A stretch of 14,746 nt of DNA from Weeksellaceae bacterium (GTDB lineage: Bacteria > Bacteroidota > Bacteroidia > Flavobacteriales > Weeksellaceae): the NCBI GenBank assembly GCA_028698395.1, contig JAQVDG010000017.1, forward strand, positions 1 to 14,746. The letters run 5' to 3'. Below are positions 7,029-14,245 of the stretch, piece after piece (within the stretch, counting starts at the first letter, position 1; each line of letters opens with the position of its first letter). A program made the translations under genes and the position numbers. The notes below the pieces were generated by a model that ran no database searches, had not been told where the DNA came from, and saw nothing but the letters and a program-made list of their open reading frames with translations.

Positions 7029-7776
7029 ATTTACGCTCTCTTGCCATTTCCCGTCTCATATTATCCGGTATAGGATGATATGCGCTTCCTCTTTTTGCGG
7101 CGAATGCTCTTCCTTTCTCATCATTTTCTTTATCATTACTCTGCACTGCATCTACTAAAGAAAGCGTAAATTTTGATTTATCAAATTCTATGGTTTCTTT
7201 TGTTTCATAAGGATAAGTTATTTGAGTTGCCTCCCACTTAATAGTCGGATTTTCCCGGGAAGAAATCTTTAAAATCAATCCCGGCAAACCGGAAAACTTC
7301 CAAGGACCAAATGAAACCGGAATTTCGTCTGTAAAATAGGCCACAAACGTAGAACCCCTGAATTTCAATGTTGCCTCACGACATTTAAAACCCTGTATTT
7401 CAATATTTTTTTCTACGCTTGAAATTACCCAGTTCATCTCAGGCAGACTATCCAAAATAAAATCATTTTCTTTTTTATTTTGACTATAAGTATTTGTCTC
7501 TAAGTAAATCATACCAGGGTTTTCTTTTTTCTGATAAATTTTGGTATAAAAATACCCCCCAATACTAAAAGAATTTGAACCTGATTCCACTGCATTTGAT
7601 TGAGAAGTGAGACCTTCCTCATAAACAGATGAAGTTTTATCCGCAATGAGCATAGCCTTTGCTGTTGAAGAAAAACTCAATACTTCGTATTCCACAAATA
7701 GCTTTGTCTGTGCCGAAACGGAAACGGTTAGCAAAACAGTTAAAGAAATAAATATGCTTGAAATAAATTTTAACAT
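7009..7776 (-). CDS. GLPGLI family secreted/periplasmic protein
   Basis: A 255-residue protein carrying the motif that names the family, GLPGLI, at residues 163-168 within PWKFSGLPGLILKI. A typical signal peptide covers residues 1-22 (hydrophobic FISSIFISLTVLLTVSVSA, with likely cleavage before Gln23), so the protein is exported. The family is common in Bacteroidota and usually sits beside a carboxypeptidase-regulatory/TonB-receptor-like barrel, exactly as here; its biochemical function is not known. The C-terminal region is charged (RREMARERKYEWETW) and overlaps the start of the barrel gene by 20 nt. No clean -7 box was found directly upstream; TACATTTA near 7785 is one mismatch from consensus but has no matching -33. 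A perfect inverted repeat lies 31-63 nt upstream of the start. Confidence 0.88.
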   Translation of the reverse strand: MLKFISSIFISLTVLLTVSVSAQTKLFVEYEVLSFSSTAKAMLIADKTSSVYEEGLTSQSNAVESGSNSFSIGGYFYTKIYQKKENPGMIYLETNTYSQNKKENDFILDSLPEMNWVISSVEKNIEIQGFKCREATLKFRGSTFVAYFTDEIPVSFGPWKFSGLPGLILKISSRENPTIKWEATQITYPYETKETIEFDKSKFTLSLVDAVQSNDKENDEKGRAFAAKRGSAYHPIPDNMRREMARERKYEWETW

Positions 7777-7807
7777 AGTAGTAAATGTATCAATATTACA
7801 ATTAAAT

Positions 7808-7839
7808 AAAAAAGAATTATTTGTAAATAATTCTTTTTT
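7808..7839. repeat. Perfect 15-bp inverted repeat (terminator-like hairpin) upstream of the GLPGLI gene
   Basis: AAAAAAGAATTATTT (7808-7822) and its exact reverse complement (7825-7839) are separated by 2 nt, with T-runs on both strands. It resembles a bidirectional terminator, yet no gene on either strand ends here: the flanking GLPGLI and Fic genes are divergent. On the minus strand it may lie in the GLPGLI leader, depending on where transcription starts. Possible roles are an attenuator, an insulator, or a relic of a lost gene. Confidence 0.6.
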
Positions 7840-7947
7840 AACATTTTTTAGTCAACTTTTAGTCCAAATTAATACTTGAGTTTAATACAAAATTCACCTA
7901 CTGTCCAAAATAAACATGGCGCAACATTTGATTTTAAAAAATAAATG

Positions 7948-7989
7948 TTAATATCGGATGTAATTAAAAATTAAATTATCCGATATTAA
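7948..7989. promoter_or_regulatory. 12-bp inverted repeat, candidate operator over the Fic promoter
   Basis: TTAATATCGGAT (7948-7959) is repeated as its exact reverse complement ATCCGATATTAA (7978-7989), with an 18-nt AT-only-but-one spacer. Arm centres are 30 bp apart, close to three helical turns, so a dimer could bind both arms on one DNA face. The right arm covers the place where the -33 element of the Fic promoter should be (about 7978-7981), and the -7 box starts 12 nt later. This is a typical repressor geometry. The binding protein is unknown; the Fic protein itself has a DNA-binding-like C-terminus. Confidence 0.55.
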
Positions 7990-8000
7990 AATAAAAACCG

Positions 8001-8008
8001 TACCTTTG
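8001..8008 (+). promoter_or_regulatory. Bacteroidota -7 box for the Fic gene
   Basis: TACCTTTG is an exact TAnnTTTG match. No TTTG is present 19 nt upstream, where instead the right arm of the inverted repeat lies, so the promoter may be weak or regulated. A start about 5 nt downstream would give a leader of near 90 nt before the ATG at 8101. Confidence 0.65.
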
Positions 8009-8100
8009 TTGAGAGAAAATTTATTTATTACTAAATCACTAAAATAAAACACCGCATCCATTACCAATAAATAGATTTACAAACAGTTAAATAAAAAAAC

Positions 8101-9060
8101 ATGAAATGGCAAGATTATCCATATCACTATGAAAATTTAGACAAAACCTTAGAACGAATTCAAGAGAAAAAAACTGAATTAGATACGTTACGTCCACTCT
8201 CTTCTTATGCTCTGAAAAGCATAAAAGAAAGCATGACACTTGAATGGATATATAATTCAAACAGTATTGAAGGAAACACGCTCACGCTTCAAGAAACCAA
8301 AATGATTATTAAAGAAGGATTTACCATTAAAGGGAAATCCCTTCGAGAGCATTTTGAAGCTGTGAATCATCAAGATGCTATTGAATACATAGAAAGTTTA
8401 GTTTCAAAAGATTACATTCTAACCGAAAAAGATATTTTAAACGTTCATGAATTAGTTCTGAAACAAATCGAAAAAGAAATTGCCGGTCGATTTAGAACTT
8501 CAGGTGTACGGGTTTCAGGAGCCAATTTCGTTCCTCCTAATGCACTTAAAGTTAACGAATACATCACAGAATTAATAGATTGGGTAAATGTATCCGACTT
8601 AAACATTGTCCTAAAATCCGCTATTTTTCATCATCGATTTGTTTGGATTCACCCCTTTTTTGATGGAAATGGGAGAACTGTCCGTTTGATTTTTAATCTA
8701 CTTTTAATGAAAGAAGGGTTTCCGCCTGCCATCATTTTAAAAAATGACCGAAAGAAATATTATGATGCACTCAACCAAGCCAATAATGGAGATTATTCTA
8801 AATTGGTTTTATTAGTTTTCCAAGCATTAGAACGAAGCGTTGACATCTATCTAAGCTCGTTAACTAACACTTATGATGATTATAAACCCATCTCAAATAT
8901 TGTAGAAGAAGAACGTGTTCCTTATGGACAAGAATATTTGAGTTTACTTGCCCGACAAGGGAAAATCGATGCTTTTAAAGAAGGCAGAAATTGGCTAACA
9001 ACCAAAAAAGCCGTTTGGGATTATATAGAAAAACGAGACAGAAAAAGAAAATTAGATTAG
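8101..9060 (+). CDS. Fic family AMP-transferase (adenylyltransferase) with C-terminal winged-helix-like domain
   Basis: A 319-residue protein with a complete Fic core. The catalytic motif is HPFFDGNGRTVR (184-195), matching HxFx(D/E)GNGRxxR, with catalytic His184 and the metal-binding Asp188. Fic enzymes transfer AMP from ATP to Ser/Thr/Tyr hydroxyls of target proteins. The inhibitory motif (S/T)xxxE(G/N) is present N-terminal to the core as S53-x-x-x-E57-G58, which makes it an autoinhibited class II Fic. The C-terminal 45 residues (about 272-312, including YLSLLARQGKIDAF and GRNWLTTKKAVWDYIEKR) resemble an excisionase/MerR-type winged helix, an arrangement like that of SoFic of Shewanella. 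The protein could therefore also bind DNA, perhaps the inverted repeat over its own promoter. No separate antitoxin gene is adjacent. It converges on the glycosyltransferase gene with a 14-nt gap. Target unknown. Confidence 0.92.
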   Translation: MKWQDYPYHYENLDKTLERIQEKKTELDTLRPLSSYALKSIKESMTLEWIYNSNSIEGNTLTLQETKMIIKEGFTIKGKSLREHFEAVNHQDAIEYIESLVSKDYILTEKDILNVHELVLKQIEKEIAGRFRTSGVRVSGANFVPPNALKVNEYITELIDWVNVSDLNIVLKSAIFHHRFVWIHPFFDGNGRTVRLIFNLLLMKEGFPPAIILKNDRKKYYDALNQANNGDYSKLVLLVFQALERSVDIYLSSLTNTYDDYKPISNIVEEERVPYGQEYLSLLARQGKIDAFKEGRNWLTTKKAVWDYIEKRDRKRKLD

Positions 9061-9074
9061 AAATACCGGAAATT

Positions 9075-10127
9075 TCACTCCTCCTTTGTTCTAAAATGAT
9101 GAGGAAAAGCTTTTTCCGGTTTTCTTTTGAATAGATTTAACAAAATCCAAGACAAAAGAAATCCTAATCCATAACTACAAAACTGAACGAAAGTCGTTAT
9201 AATTGATAAAAAAGCAACTTTTAATTTTTGATTTTCTAAAAATGAAAAAATGAAAATTAGAAAAAAATAAACCCAATATCCGAACAATGGAAGCAATAAA
9301 AAATAATTTCCTTTTGACAGAAACCAAAAAAAACAACAAAATAAAGCAAACAACAACCCCAAGCTGAACACACTCGGAAACCAAAAAGTGATTTTTTTGT
9401 ATTTAGGGTGTCTTTGGTTTAAAATAGGACGAGCTACTCCAAACTGATAGACTTGTTTTGCGAATTTTGATAAAGAAGTTCGTCGTTTATGAAATACTTT
9501 TGCTTCCAAAATCAATTGTGTTTCCAAACCTTTTTCCCATAAATTCATACTCAAATCCGGGTCTTCGCCTATTCGTAAATTACTGAATCCTGAAGTTTTT
9601 TCGTAGGCTTTTCGACTAATTCCCATATTGAAACTTCGTGGTTGAAATTTCCCGATTTGTTTTTCCCCACCACGGATTCCGCCTGTTGTAATAAAAGAAG
9701 TCATCGAAAAAGAAATTGCTTTTTGTAAATCTGTAAAACTTTCGTCTGCTGCATCGGGTCCGCCAAAAGCATCGGTATAATTTTCCGTTAATTTTTGTCG
9801 AACAATTTGAATATAATCCGGAGGAATCAAAGTATCGGAGTCCAAAAAAATGAAATAACTTCCAAAAGCTTGTTTCATCCCGAAATTCCGGGAAGCTGCC
9901 GGTCCTGAATTTTTTTTATGAAAATAACGAATATTCAATTTTGAGTTGAATTTTTCAACTACATTTTTAAGTGGAATCGGCGAGCCATCATCTACAACTA
10001 AAACTTCAAAATCAGAATCGATTTGTTTTGTTAAACTCAATAATAATTCCGATAATTCATCTTCTCGTTGATAAACTGCTATAATAATCGAAAAATTCAA
10101 TTTTTTCAAATCTGAAATTTTACACAA
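9075..10127 (-). CDS. Family 2 glycosyltransferase with C-terminal membrane segments
   Basis: A GT-A fold inverting glycosyltransferase. SIIIAVYQREDELSELL (13-29) opens the nucleotide-sugar domain. VVDDGS (44-49), NSGPAASRNFG (73-83) and the metal-binding DSD at 96-98 follow, and E188-D189 is a candidate catalytic pair. After about residue 247 come hydrophobic spans near 250-270, 275-296 and 303-332, so the enzyme is probably anchored in the inner membrane with its catalytic domain in the cytosol, working on surface glycans or glycolipids. No in-frame ATG exists between the upstream stop and residue 84. The start given is a TTG; TTG codons at residue 7 (10109) or 10 (10100) are alternatives, the last giving the family-typical NFSIIIAVY opening. 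It diverges from the lipid A operon and may relate to lipopolysaccharide decoration, which is context inference only. Acceptor and donor unknown. Confidence 0.88.
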   Translation of the reverse strand: MCKISDLKKLNFSIIIAVYQREDELSELLLSLTKQIDSDFEVLVVDDGSPIPLKNVVEKFNSKLNIRYFHKKNSGPAASRNFGMKQAFGSYFIFLDSDTLIPPDYIQIVRQKLTENYTDAFGGPDAADESFTDLQKAISFSMTSFITTGGIRGGEKQIGKFQPRSFNMGISRKAYEKTSGFSNLRIGEDPDLSMNLWEKGLETQLILEAKVFHKRRTSLSKFAKQVYQFGVARPILNQRHPKYKKITFWFPSVFSLGLLFALFCCFFWFLSKGNYFLLLPLFGYWVYFFLIFIFSFLENQKLKVAFLSIITTFVQFCSYGLGFLLSWILLNLFKRKPEKAFPHHFRTKEE

Positions 10128-10300
10128 ATTAAATTGAATTTATGCGGAGTACCAATTAAAACTCAGCAAAATTCTCTCAAACAATATTTTAATTTGCTGT
10201 TTATCAATAATATCATCAAGCTTTATTTACAAAATAATTTTCACTATTGCTTATTTATTCAAAATACAAATGTTAACTTTTCGTAAAAGAAATTTTAAGA

Positions 10301-10335
10301 TTTGACAGCTTATATAAGCAAAATTTATATTTTTG
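10301..10335 (+). promoter_or_regulatory. lpxD operon promoter with internal palindrome
   Basis: TATTTTTG (10328-10335) is an exact TAnnTTTG -7 box. TTTG (10301-10304) could be the -33 element with a long 23-nt spacer. Between them lies the perfect 12-bp palindrome GCTTATATAAGC (10308-10319). The box ends 6 nt before the lpxD ATG, so transcription should begin within a few nucleotides of the start codon. The lpxD mRNA would then be leaderless or nearly so. Confidence 0.65.
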
Positions 10336-10341
10336 CATACT

Positions 10342-11379
10342 ATGGAATTTAGTGCGTTAGAAATTGCTTCTATTTTAGAAGGTAAAGTAAGAGGAAATCA
10401 GGATATTAAAGTTTCTTCTGTTTCTAAAATTGAAGAAGGAAAAGCCGGGTCGATTTCGTTTTTATCAAATCTGAAATACGAGCCTTATCTTTATAATACA
10501 AAAGCATCTATTGTTATTGTTTCAAAAGATTTTGAACCTTCTAAAGATGTTTCATCTACTCTTATCTTCGTTGAAGATGCATACAAAGCTTTTGCAAAAC
10601 TTCTGACGTATGCAGGTCAGTTCCGGAATCAAAAAATAGGAATTGAAAAGAATGTACAAGTGCATGAAACAGCTAAATTAGGCAAAAATATTTATATTGG
10701 AAGTTTTGTTTTCATTGATGAAAATACAGAAATTGGAGATAATGTTAAAGTTTATTCCAATGTTCACATTGGTGAAAATGTAAGTGTTGGAGAAGGAAGT
10801 GTTATTCATTCCGGAGCTCGTTTGTACGCCGATACTAAAATCGGAAAAAATTGTATCATTCACTCCAATACCGTAATTGGTGCCGATGGATTTGGGTTTA
10901 CTCCAAAAGCAGACGGAACTTTAGAAAAAGTTCCACAAATTGGAAATGTTATTATAGAAGATTACGTTGAAATCGGAGCCGGATGTACCATTGATCGGGC
11001 TACATTGGGTTCTACCATTATTCATTCCGGAGTTAAATTAGACAATCAAATTCAGATTGCTCATAATGTAGAAATCAACTCAAACACAGTTATTGCTTCT
11101 CAAACAGGAATTGCAGGTTCTACGAAAATAGGAAAAAATTGCATGATTGGTGGTCAAGTAGGAATCATCGGACACTTAAAAATTGGTGATTTTGTTCAAA
11201 TTCAAGCACAAAGTGGAGTTAACAATAACATTCCTACTTATGGAAAAGTATATGGTTCGCCTGCCATGGATGCGTCTGATTTTAGAAAATCCTATGTATA
11301 TTTCAGAAATTTCCCTTCCATCATAAAACGATTGGAAGAATTAGAAAAAGAAATTAAGCAACAAACAATTAAAGATTAA
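10342..11379 (+). CDS. lpxD: UDP-3-O-(3-hydroxyacyl)glucosamine N-acyltransferase LpxD
   Basis: LpxD catalyses the third step of lipid A synthesis, adding a 3-hydroxyacyl chain from acyl-ACP to the free 2-amino group of UDP-3-O-acyl-glucosamine in the cytosol. The protein has 345 residues, normal for the family. An N-terminal uridine-binding domain (about 1-100) is followed by a left-handed beta-helix of hexapeptide repeats (about 100-300). Catalytic His241 sits in LDNQIQIAHNVEI, and a second conserved His in GHLKIG (278). The C-terminus is a charged helix (FPSIIKRLEELEKEIKQ). I chose the ATG at 10342 over a TTG 9 nt upstream because that TTG overlaps the -7 box. The next gene begins 4 nt after the stop, so lpxD leads the lpxD-lpxC/fabZ-lpxA-efp operon. 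Confidence 0.96.
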   Translation: MEFSALEIASILEGKVRGNQDIKVSSVSKIEEGKAGSISFLSNLKYEPYLYNTKASIVIVSKDFEPSKDVSSTLIFVEDAYKAFAKLLTYAGQFRNQKIGIEKNVQVHETAKLGKNIYIGSFVFIDENTEIGDNVKVYSNVHIGENVSVGEGSVIHSGARLYADTKIGKNCIIHSNTVIGADGFGFTPKADGTLEKVPQIGNVIIEDYVEIGAGCTIDRATLGSTIIHSGVKLDNQIQIAHNVEINSNTVIASQTGIAGSTKIGKNCMIGGQVGIIGHLKIGDFVQIQAQSGVNNNIPTYGKVYGSPAMDASDFRKSYVYFRNFPSIIKRLEELEKEIKQQTIKD

Positions 11380-11383
11380 TTTA

Positions 11384-12778
11384 ATGTCTGACAAACAAAA
11401 AACATTAGCAAATGAAGTTAGCTTAAGTGGAGTAGGCTTACATACAGGACGAGAAGTTAATTTAACATTAAAACCTGCCGCTGCTAATACTGGTTTCGTA
11501 TTCGTTCGGGTTGACTTGGAAGGAACACCACACGTAGAAGCTGATGCCAATTATGTAACGAGTACCGAAAGAGGAACCACCATAGAGAAAAAAGGCGTTC
11601 GGATTCACACCACAGAACATCTTTTAGCTGCTTTGACCGGAATGGATTTGGATAATGTCATTATGGAAATTGACAATTCAGAAGTTCCTATTTTAGACGG
11701 CTCATCAAAATATTTCATAGAAGCTATTAAAAAAGCCGGAATTACAGAACAAAAAGAAGACAGAGAGTATTATATTGTTCGAGATATTGTAACATATACC
11801 GATCCGGAAACCGGCTCTGAGATTACGGCAATTCCTGCTGAAGAATATCAAGTCACTACTATGGTTGACTTTGGTACCAAAGTATTGGGAACTCAAAATG
11901 CTTCAATAAAAAATATTTCAGAATTTGAATCTCAAATTTCCAATGCGCGAACTTTCAGTTTTTTACATGAAATTGAATACCTTTTAGATGCCGGATTAAT
12001 CAAAGGAGGAGATTTGAGCAATGCCATTGTTTATGTGGACAAAGAAATCACGCCGGAAACCAAAGATAAACTAATCAAAGCTTTCAAAAAAGAAGATGTC
12101 AGTATTCGCCCAAATGGCGTATTAGACAACATCAACTTACACTACCCAAACGAAGCAGCACGTCATAAACTTTTAGATGTTGTTGGAGATTTAGCACTCA
12201 TTGGGACAAAATTAAAAGCAAAAATCATTGCCAATAAACCTGGACATCAAATTAATACAAATTTTGCGAAAAAATTAAGTAAACAAATCGCTATTGCTAA
12301 AAGAAAAAATGTTCCCGAATTTGACCTGAAAAAAGAGCCTATTTATGATATCAACGATATTATGAAAATCTTACCTCATCGACCTCCTTTTTTATTATTG
12401 GACAAAGTCATTGAACGTTCCGAGAAAAGTTTAGTCGGAGTCAAAAATGTAACCATGAACGAACCCTTCTTTGTAGGGCACTTTCCACAAGAACCGGTTA
12501 TGCCGGGCGTTTTACAAGTAGAAGCAATGGCACAATTAGGTGGGATTTTAGTATTAGGAGAAATCGATGATCCAAAAGATTATTCTACATACTTCATGAA
12601 AATTGAAAATGTAAAATTTAAAAGAAAAGTAATCCCCGGCGATACACTCATTCTAAAAGTAGAACTTTTACAACCTATCCGGAGAGGAATTGTACACATG
12701 CAGGGATACGGTTACGTAAACGACACCATAGCCGTTGAAGCAGAAATGATGGCTTTGGTAACAAAAGAAAAAATTTAA
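11384..12778 (+). CDS. lpxC/fabZ: Bifunctional LpxC deacetylase / FabZ 3-hydroxyacyl-ACP dehydratase
   Basis: A 464-residue fusion. Residues 1 to about 305 form LpxC, the zinc-dependent UDP-3-O-acyl-GlcNAc deacetylase that commits flux to lipid A. Visible are SGVGLHTG (15-22), TTEHLLAAL (76-84) with zinc ligand His79 and base Glu78, HKLLDVVGD (261-269) supplying ligands His261 and Asp265, and the general-acid His288 in KPGHQINTNF. After a short linker, residues about 320-464 are FabZ, which dehydrates 3-hydroxyacyl-ACP in fatty-acid elongation. It has ILPHRPPFLLLDKV (329-342), catalytic His366 in VGHFPQEPVMPG, and Glu380 in VEAMAQ. The fusion is a known Bacteroidota feature. It ties together two enzymes that compete for or consume 3-hydroxyacyl-ACP. 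It sits 4 nt after lpxD and 7 nt before lpxA. Confidence 0.97.
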   Translation: MSDKQKTLANEVSLSGVGLHTGREVNLTLKPAAANTGFVFVRVDLEGTPHVEADANYVTSTERGTTIEKKGVRIHTTEHLLAALTGMDLDNVIMEIDNSEVPILDGSSKYFIEAIKKAGITEQKEDREYYIVRDIVTYTDPETGSEITAIPAEEYQVTTMVDFGTKVLGTQNASIKNISEFESQISNARTFSFLHEIEYLLDAGLIKGGDLSNAIVYVDKEITPETKDKLIKAFKKEDVSIRPNGVLDNINLHYPNEAARHKLLDVVGDLALIGTKLKAKIIANKPGHQINTNFAKKLSKQIAIAKRKNVPEFDLKKEPIYDINDIMKILPHRPPFLLLDKVIERSEKSLVGVKNVTMNEPFFVGHFPQEPVMPGVLQVEAMAQLGGILVLGEIDDPKDYSTYFMKIENVKFKRKVIPGDTLILKVELLQPIRRGIVHMQGYGYVNDTIAVEAEMMALVTKEKI

Positions 12779-12785
12779 TTACAAA

Positions 12786-13580
12786 ATGGAACAAAGTTTA
12801 GCTTTTATTCATCCTGATGCTAAAATAGCAAAAAGTGCCATCATCGAGCCTTTTTCCTCTATTTATGCTAATGTGGAAATCGGTGAAGGTACTTGGATTG
12901 GTCCTAACGTAACGATTATGGAAGGTGCCCGAATTGGGAAAAATTGTAAAATTTATCCCGGAACTGTTATTTCAGCTGAACCTCAGGATTTGAAATATGA
13001 AGGCGAAAAAACATTAACCTACATTGGTGACAATACCGTTATACGAGAATGTGTAACTGTAAACAAAGGAACAAATGCTTTAGGATATACCAAAATCGGA
13101 AACAATTGTTTAATTATGGCAACCGCTCATATAGCACATGACTGCATAATTGGCGATAATGTTATTTTAGTCAATGGAGTAGGATTAGCCGGTCATATTG
13201 AAGTAGGGGATTTTGCTTTTGTCGGAGGAATGAGTGCCGTCCATCAATTCACAAAAATTGGTGAACATGCTTTCATAGCCGGAGGTTCTCACGTCAGAAA
13301 GGACGTTCCGCCTTATGTCAAAGCAGCAAGAAATCCACTTTCGTATGTAGGAATTAACTCTATTGGATTAAGAAGAAGAGGATTTACTTCTGAAAAAATC
13401 ATGGAATTACAGAGTATTTATCGAATTTTATTTCAAAAAAGTAAAAATGTAACACAAGCTTTAGCCGTCATCGAAGCAGAATTTAAAGCAACTACGGAAA
13501 GAGATCATATCATCCAGTTTTTACAAAACAGCCCAAGAGGAGTTATGAAAGGATATACAACAAGAGGAGGAGATATTTAA
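12786..13580 (+). CDS. lpxA: UDP-N-acetylglucosamine O-acyltransferase LpxA
   Basis: LpxA performs the first, reversible step of lipid A synthesis, transferring a 3-hydroxyacyl group from ACP to the 3-OH of UDP-GlcNAc. The 264-residue protein is close to the usual 262. Hexapeptide repeats span about residues 8-185. The active-site histidines align with a constant offset of 7 from Escherichia coli LpxA: His115 and catalytic His118 in ATAHIAHDC, His137 in LAGHIEVGD, and His153 in MSAVHQF. Gly166 falls at the hydrocarbon-ruler position Gly173 of E. coli, which suggests, by inference, a long (C14 or more) acyl chain. A helical C-terminus (about 198-258) completes the trimer-forming family fold. 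It lies 7 nt after the lpxC/fabZ fusion and 22 nt before efp. Confidence 0.97.
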   Translation: MEQSLAFIHPDAKIAKSAIIEPFSSIYANVEIGEGTWIGPNVTIMEGARIGKNCKIYPGTVISAEPQDLKYEGEKTLTYIGDNTVIRECVTVNKGTNALGYTKIGNNCLIMATAHIAHDCIIGDNVILVNGVGLAGHIEVGDFAFVGGMSAVHQFTKIGEHAFIAGGSHVRKDVPPYVKAARNPLSYVGINSIGLRRRGFTSEKIMELQSIYRILFQKSKNVTQALAVIEAEFKATTERDHIIQFLQNSPRGVMKGYTTRGGDI

Positions 13581-13602
13581 CCAAAAAATAATTTAACAGA
13601 AT

Positions 13603-14169
13603 ATGGCAACAACGGCAGACATCCGCAAAGGATTATGTATCAATTGGAACAATGATACTTGGAAAATTGTCGATTTTCAACACGTAAAACCGGGGAAAGG
13701 ACCGGCATTTGTACGGACAAAATTAAAAAGCATTTCAACCGGAAAAGTATTGGACAATACTTTTTCTGCTGGGCATAGAATTGACGAAGTCCGTGTAGAA
13801 ACAAGAAAATACCAATATCTTTACGAAGATGACAACGGTTTTCATTTTATGAATAACGATGATTATTCCCAAGTATATTTAAATAAAAATATGATTGAGA
13901 ACTCTCAATTCATGAAATCGGGAGATGAAGTTACTATTATGTTTCGTGCAGAAGACGAAACTCCTTTATCAGCTGAAATGGCTCAATTTGTAATTCTTCA
14001 AATTACTTACACCGAACCGGGATTAAAAGGTGATACCGCGACAAATGCCATGAAACCGGCAACAACTGAAACCGGAGCTGAAATCCGAGTTCCTCTTTTC
14101 ATTAATGAAGGCGATAAAGTAAAAATCAATACAGAAGACGGTTCCTACATGGAGCGGATAAAAGAATAA
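13603..14169 (+). CDS. efp: Translation elongation factor P
   Basis: A 188-residue EF-P of normal length. EF-P binds ribosomes stalled on consecutive prolines and promotes peptide-bond formation. The N-terminal KOW-like domain carries the loop HVKPGKGPAFV (27-37) with tip lysine Lys32, the residue modified by EpmA/EpmB-type or other enzymes in some bacteria. Two OB-fold domains follow; the EF-P signature region near the C-terminus contains GAEIRVPLFINEGDKVKINTEDGSY-like residues (about 157-182). The lysine tip argues against the Arg32/EarP rhamnosylation type. Whether this Lys is modified cannot be told here. It is the last gene of the lpx operon, an order I recall as common in Flavobacteriia, and is followed by a bidirectional terminator. 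Confidence 0.97.
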   Translation: MATTADIRKGLCINWNNDTWKIVDFQHVKPGKGPAFVRTKLKSISTGKVLDNTFSAGHRIDEVRVETRKYQYLYEDDNGFHFMNNDDYSQVYLNKNMIENSQFMKSGDEVTIMFRAEDETPLSAEMAQFVILQITYTEPGLKGDTATNAMKPATTETGAEIRVPLFINEGDKVKINTEDGSYMERIKE

Positions 14170-14184
14170 AAATATAGTATAGAT

Positions 14185-14221
14185 AAAAAAATAGCCTCTT
14201 TTATAAAGAGACTATTTTTTT
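14185..14221. terminator. Bidirectional terminator between efp and the OMP gene
   Basis: CTCTTT (14196-14201) pairs with AAAGAG (14205-14210) around a 3-nt loop. After one C-A mismatch, the stem continues with ATAG/CTAT and an A-run opposite a T-run, up to 14185/14221. Both strands end in T-tracts. It lies 16 nt after the efp stop and 25 nt after the stop of the convergent outer-membrane gene, so it can serve both. Confidence 0.85.
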
Positions 14222-14245
14222 AATTTATCTTTTTATTACTGCTAA

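Larger units (their letters stand above)
7777..8100. other. Divergent intergenic region between GLPGLI and Fic genes
   Basis: This 324-nt AT-rich stretch separates two divergently transcribed genes and holds no gene or RNA that I recognise. It contains a perfect 15-bp hairpin (7808-7839), two copies of TTTTAGTC exactly 11 nt apart (7846-7853 and 7857-7864), a 12-bp spaced inverted repeat (7948-7989), and a Fic promoter -7 box (8001-8008). About 90 nt of AT-rich leader follows before the Fic start. Confidence 0.8.

Noticed and set aside
9065..9120. ACCGGAAA ... TTTCCGGT pair downstream of the Fic stop, followed by T-rich sequence
   Set aside because: The 40-nt loop is too long for a convincing intrinsic terminator and most of it is coding sequence of the convergent glycosyltransferase.
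10333..10341. TTG-initiated extension of lpxD by three residues
   Set aside because: The TTG is part of the -7 promoter box TATTTTTG, so it would not be transcribed; the ATG at 10342 is the better start.
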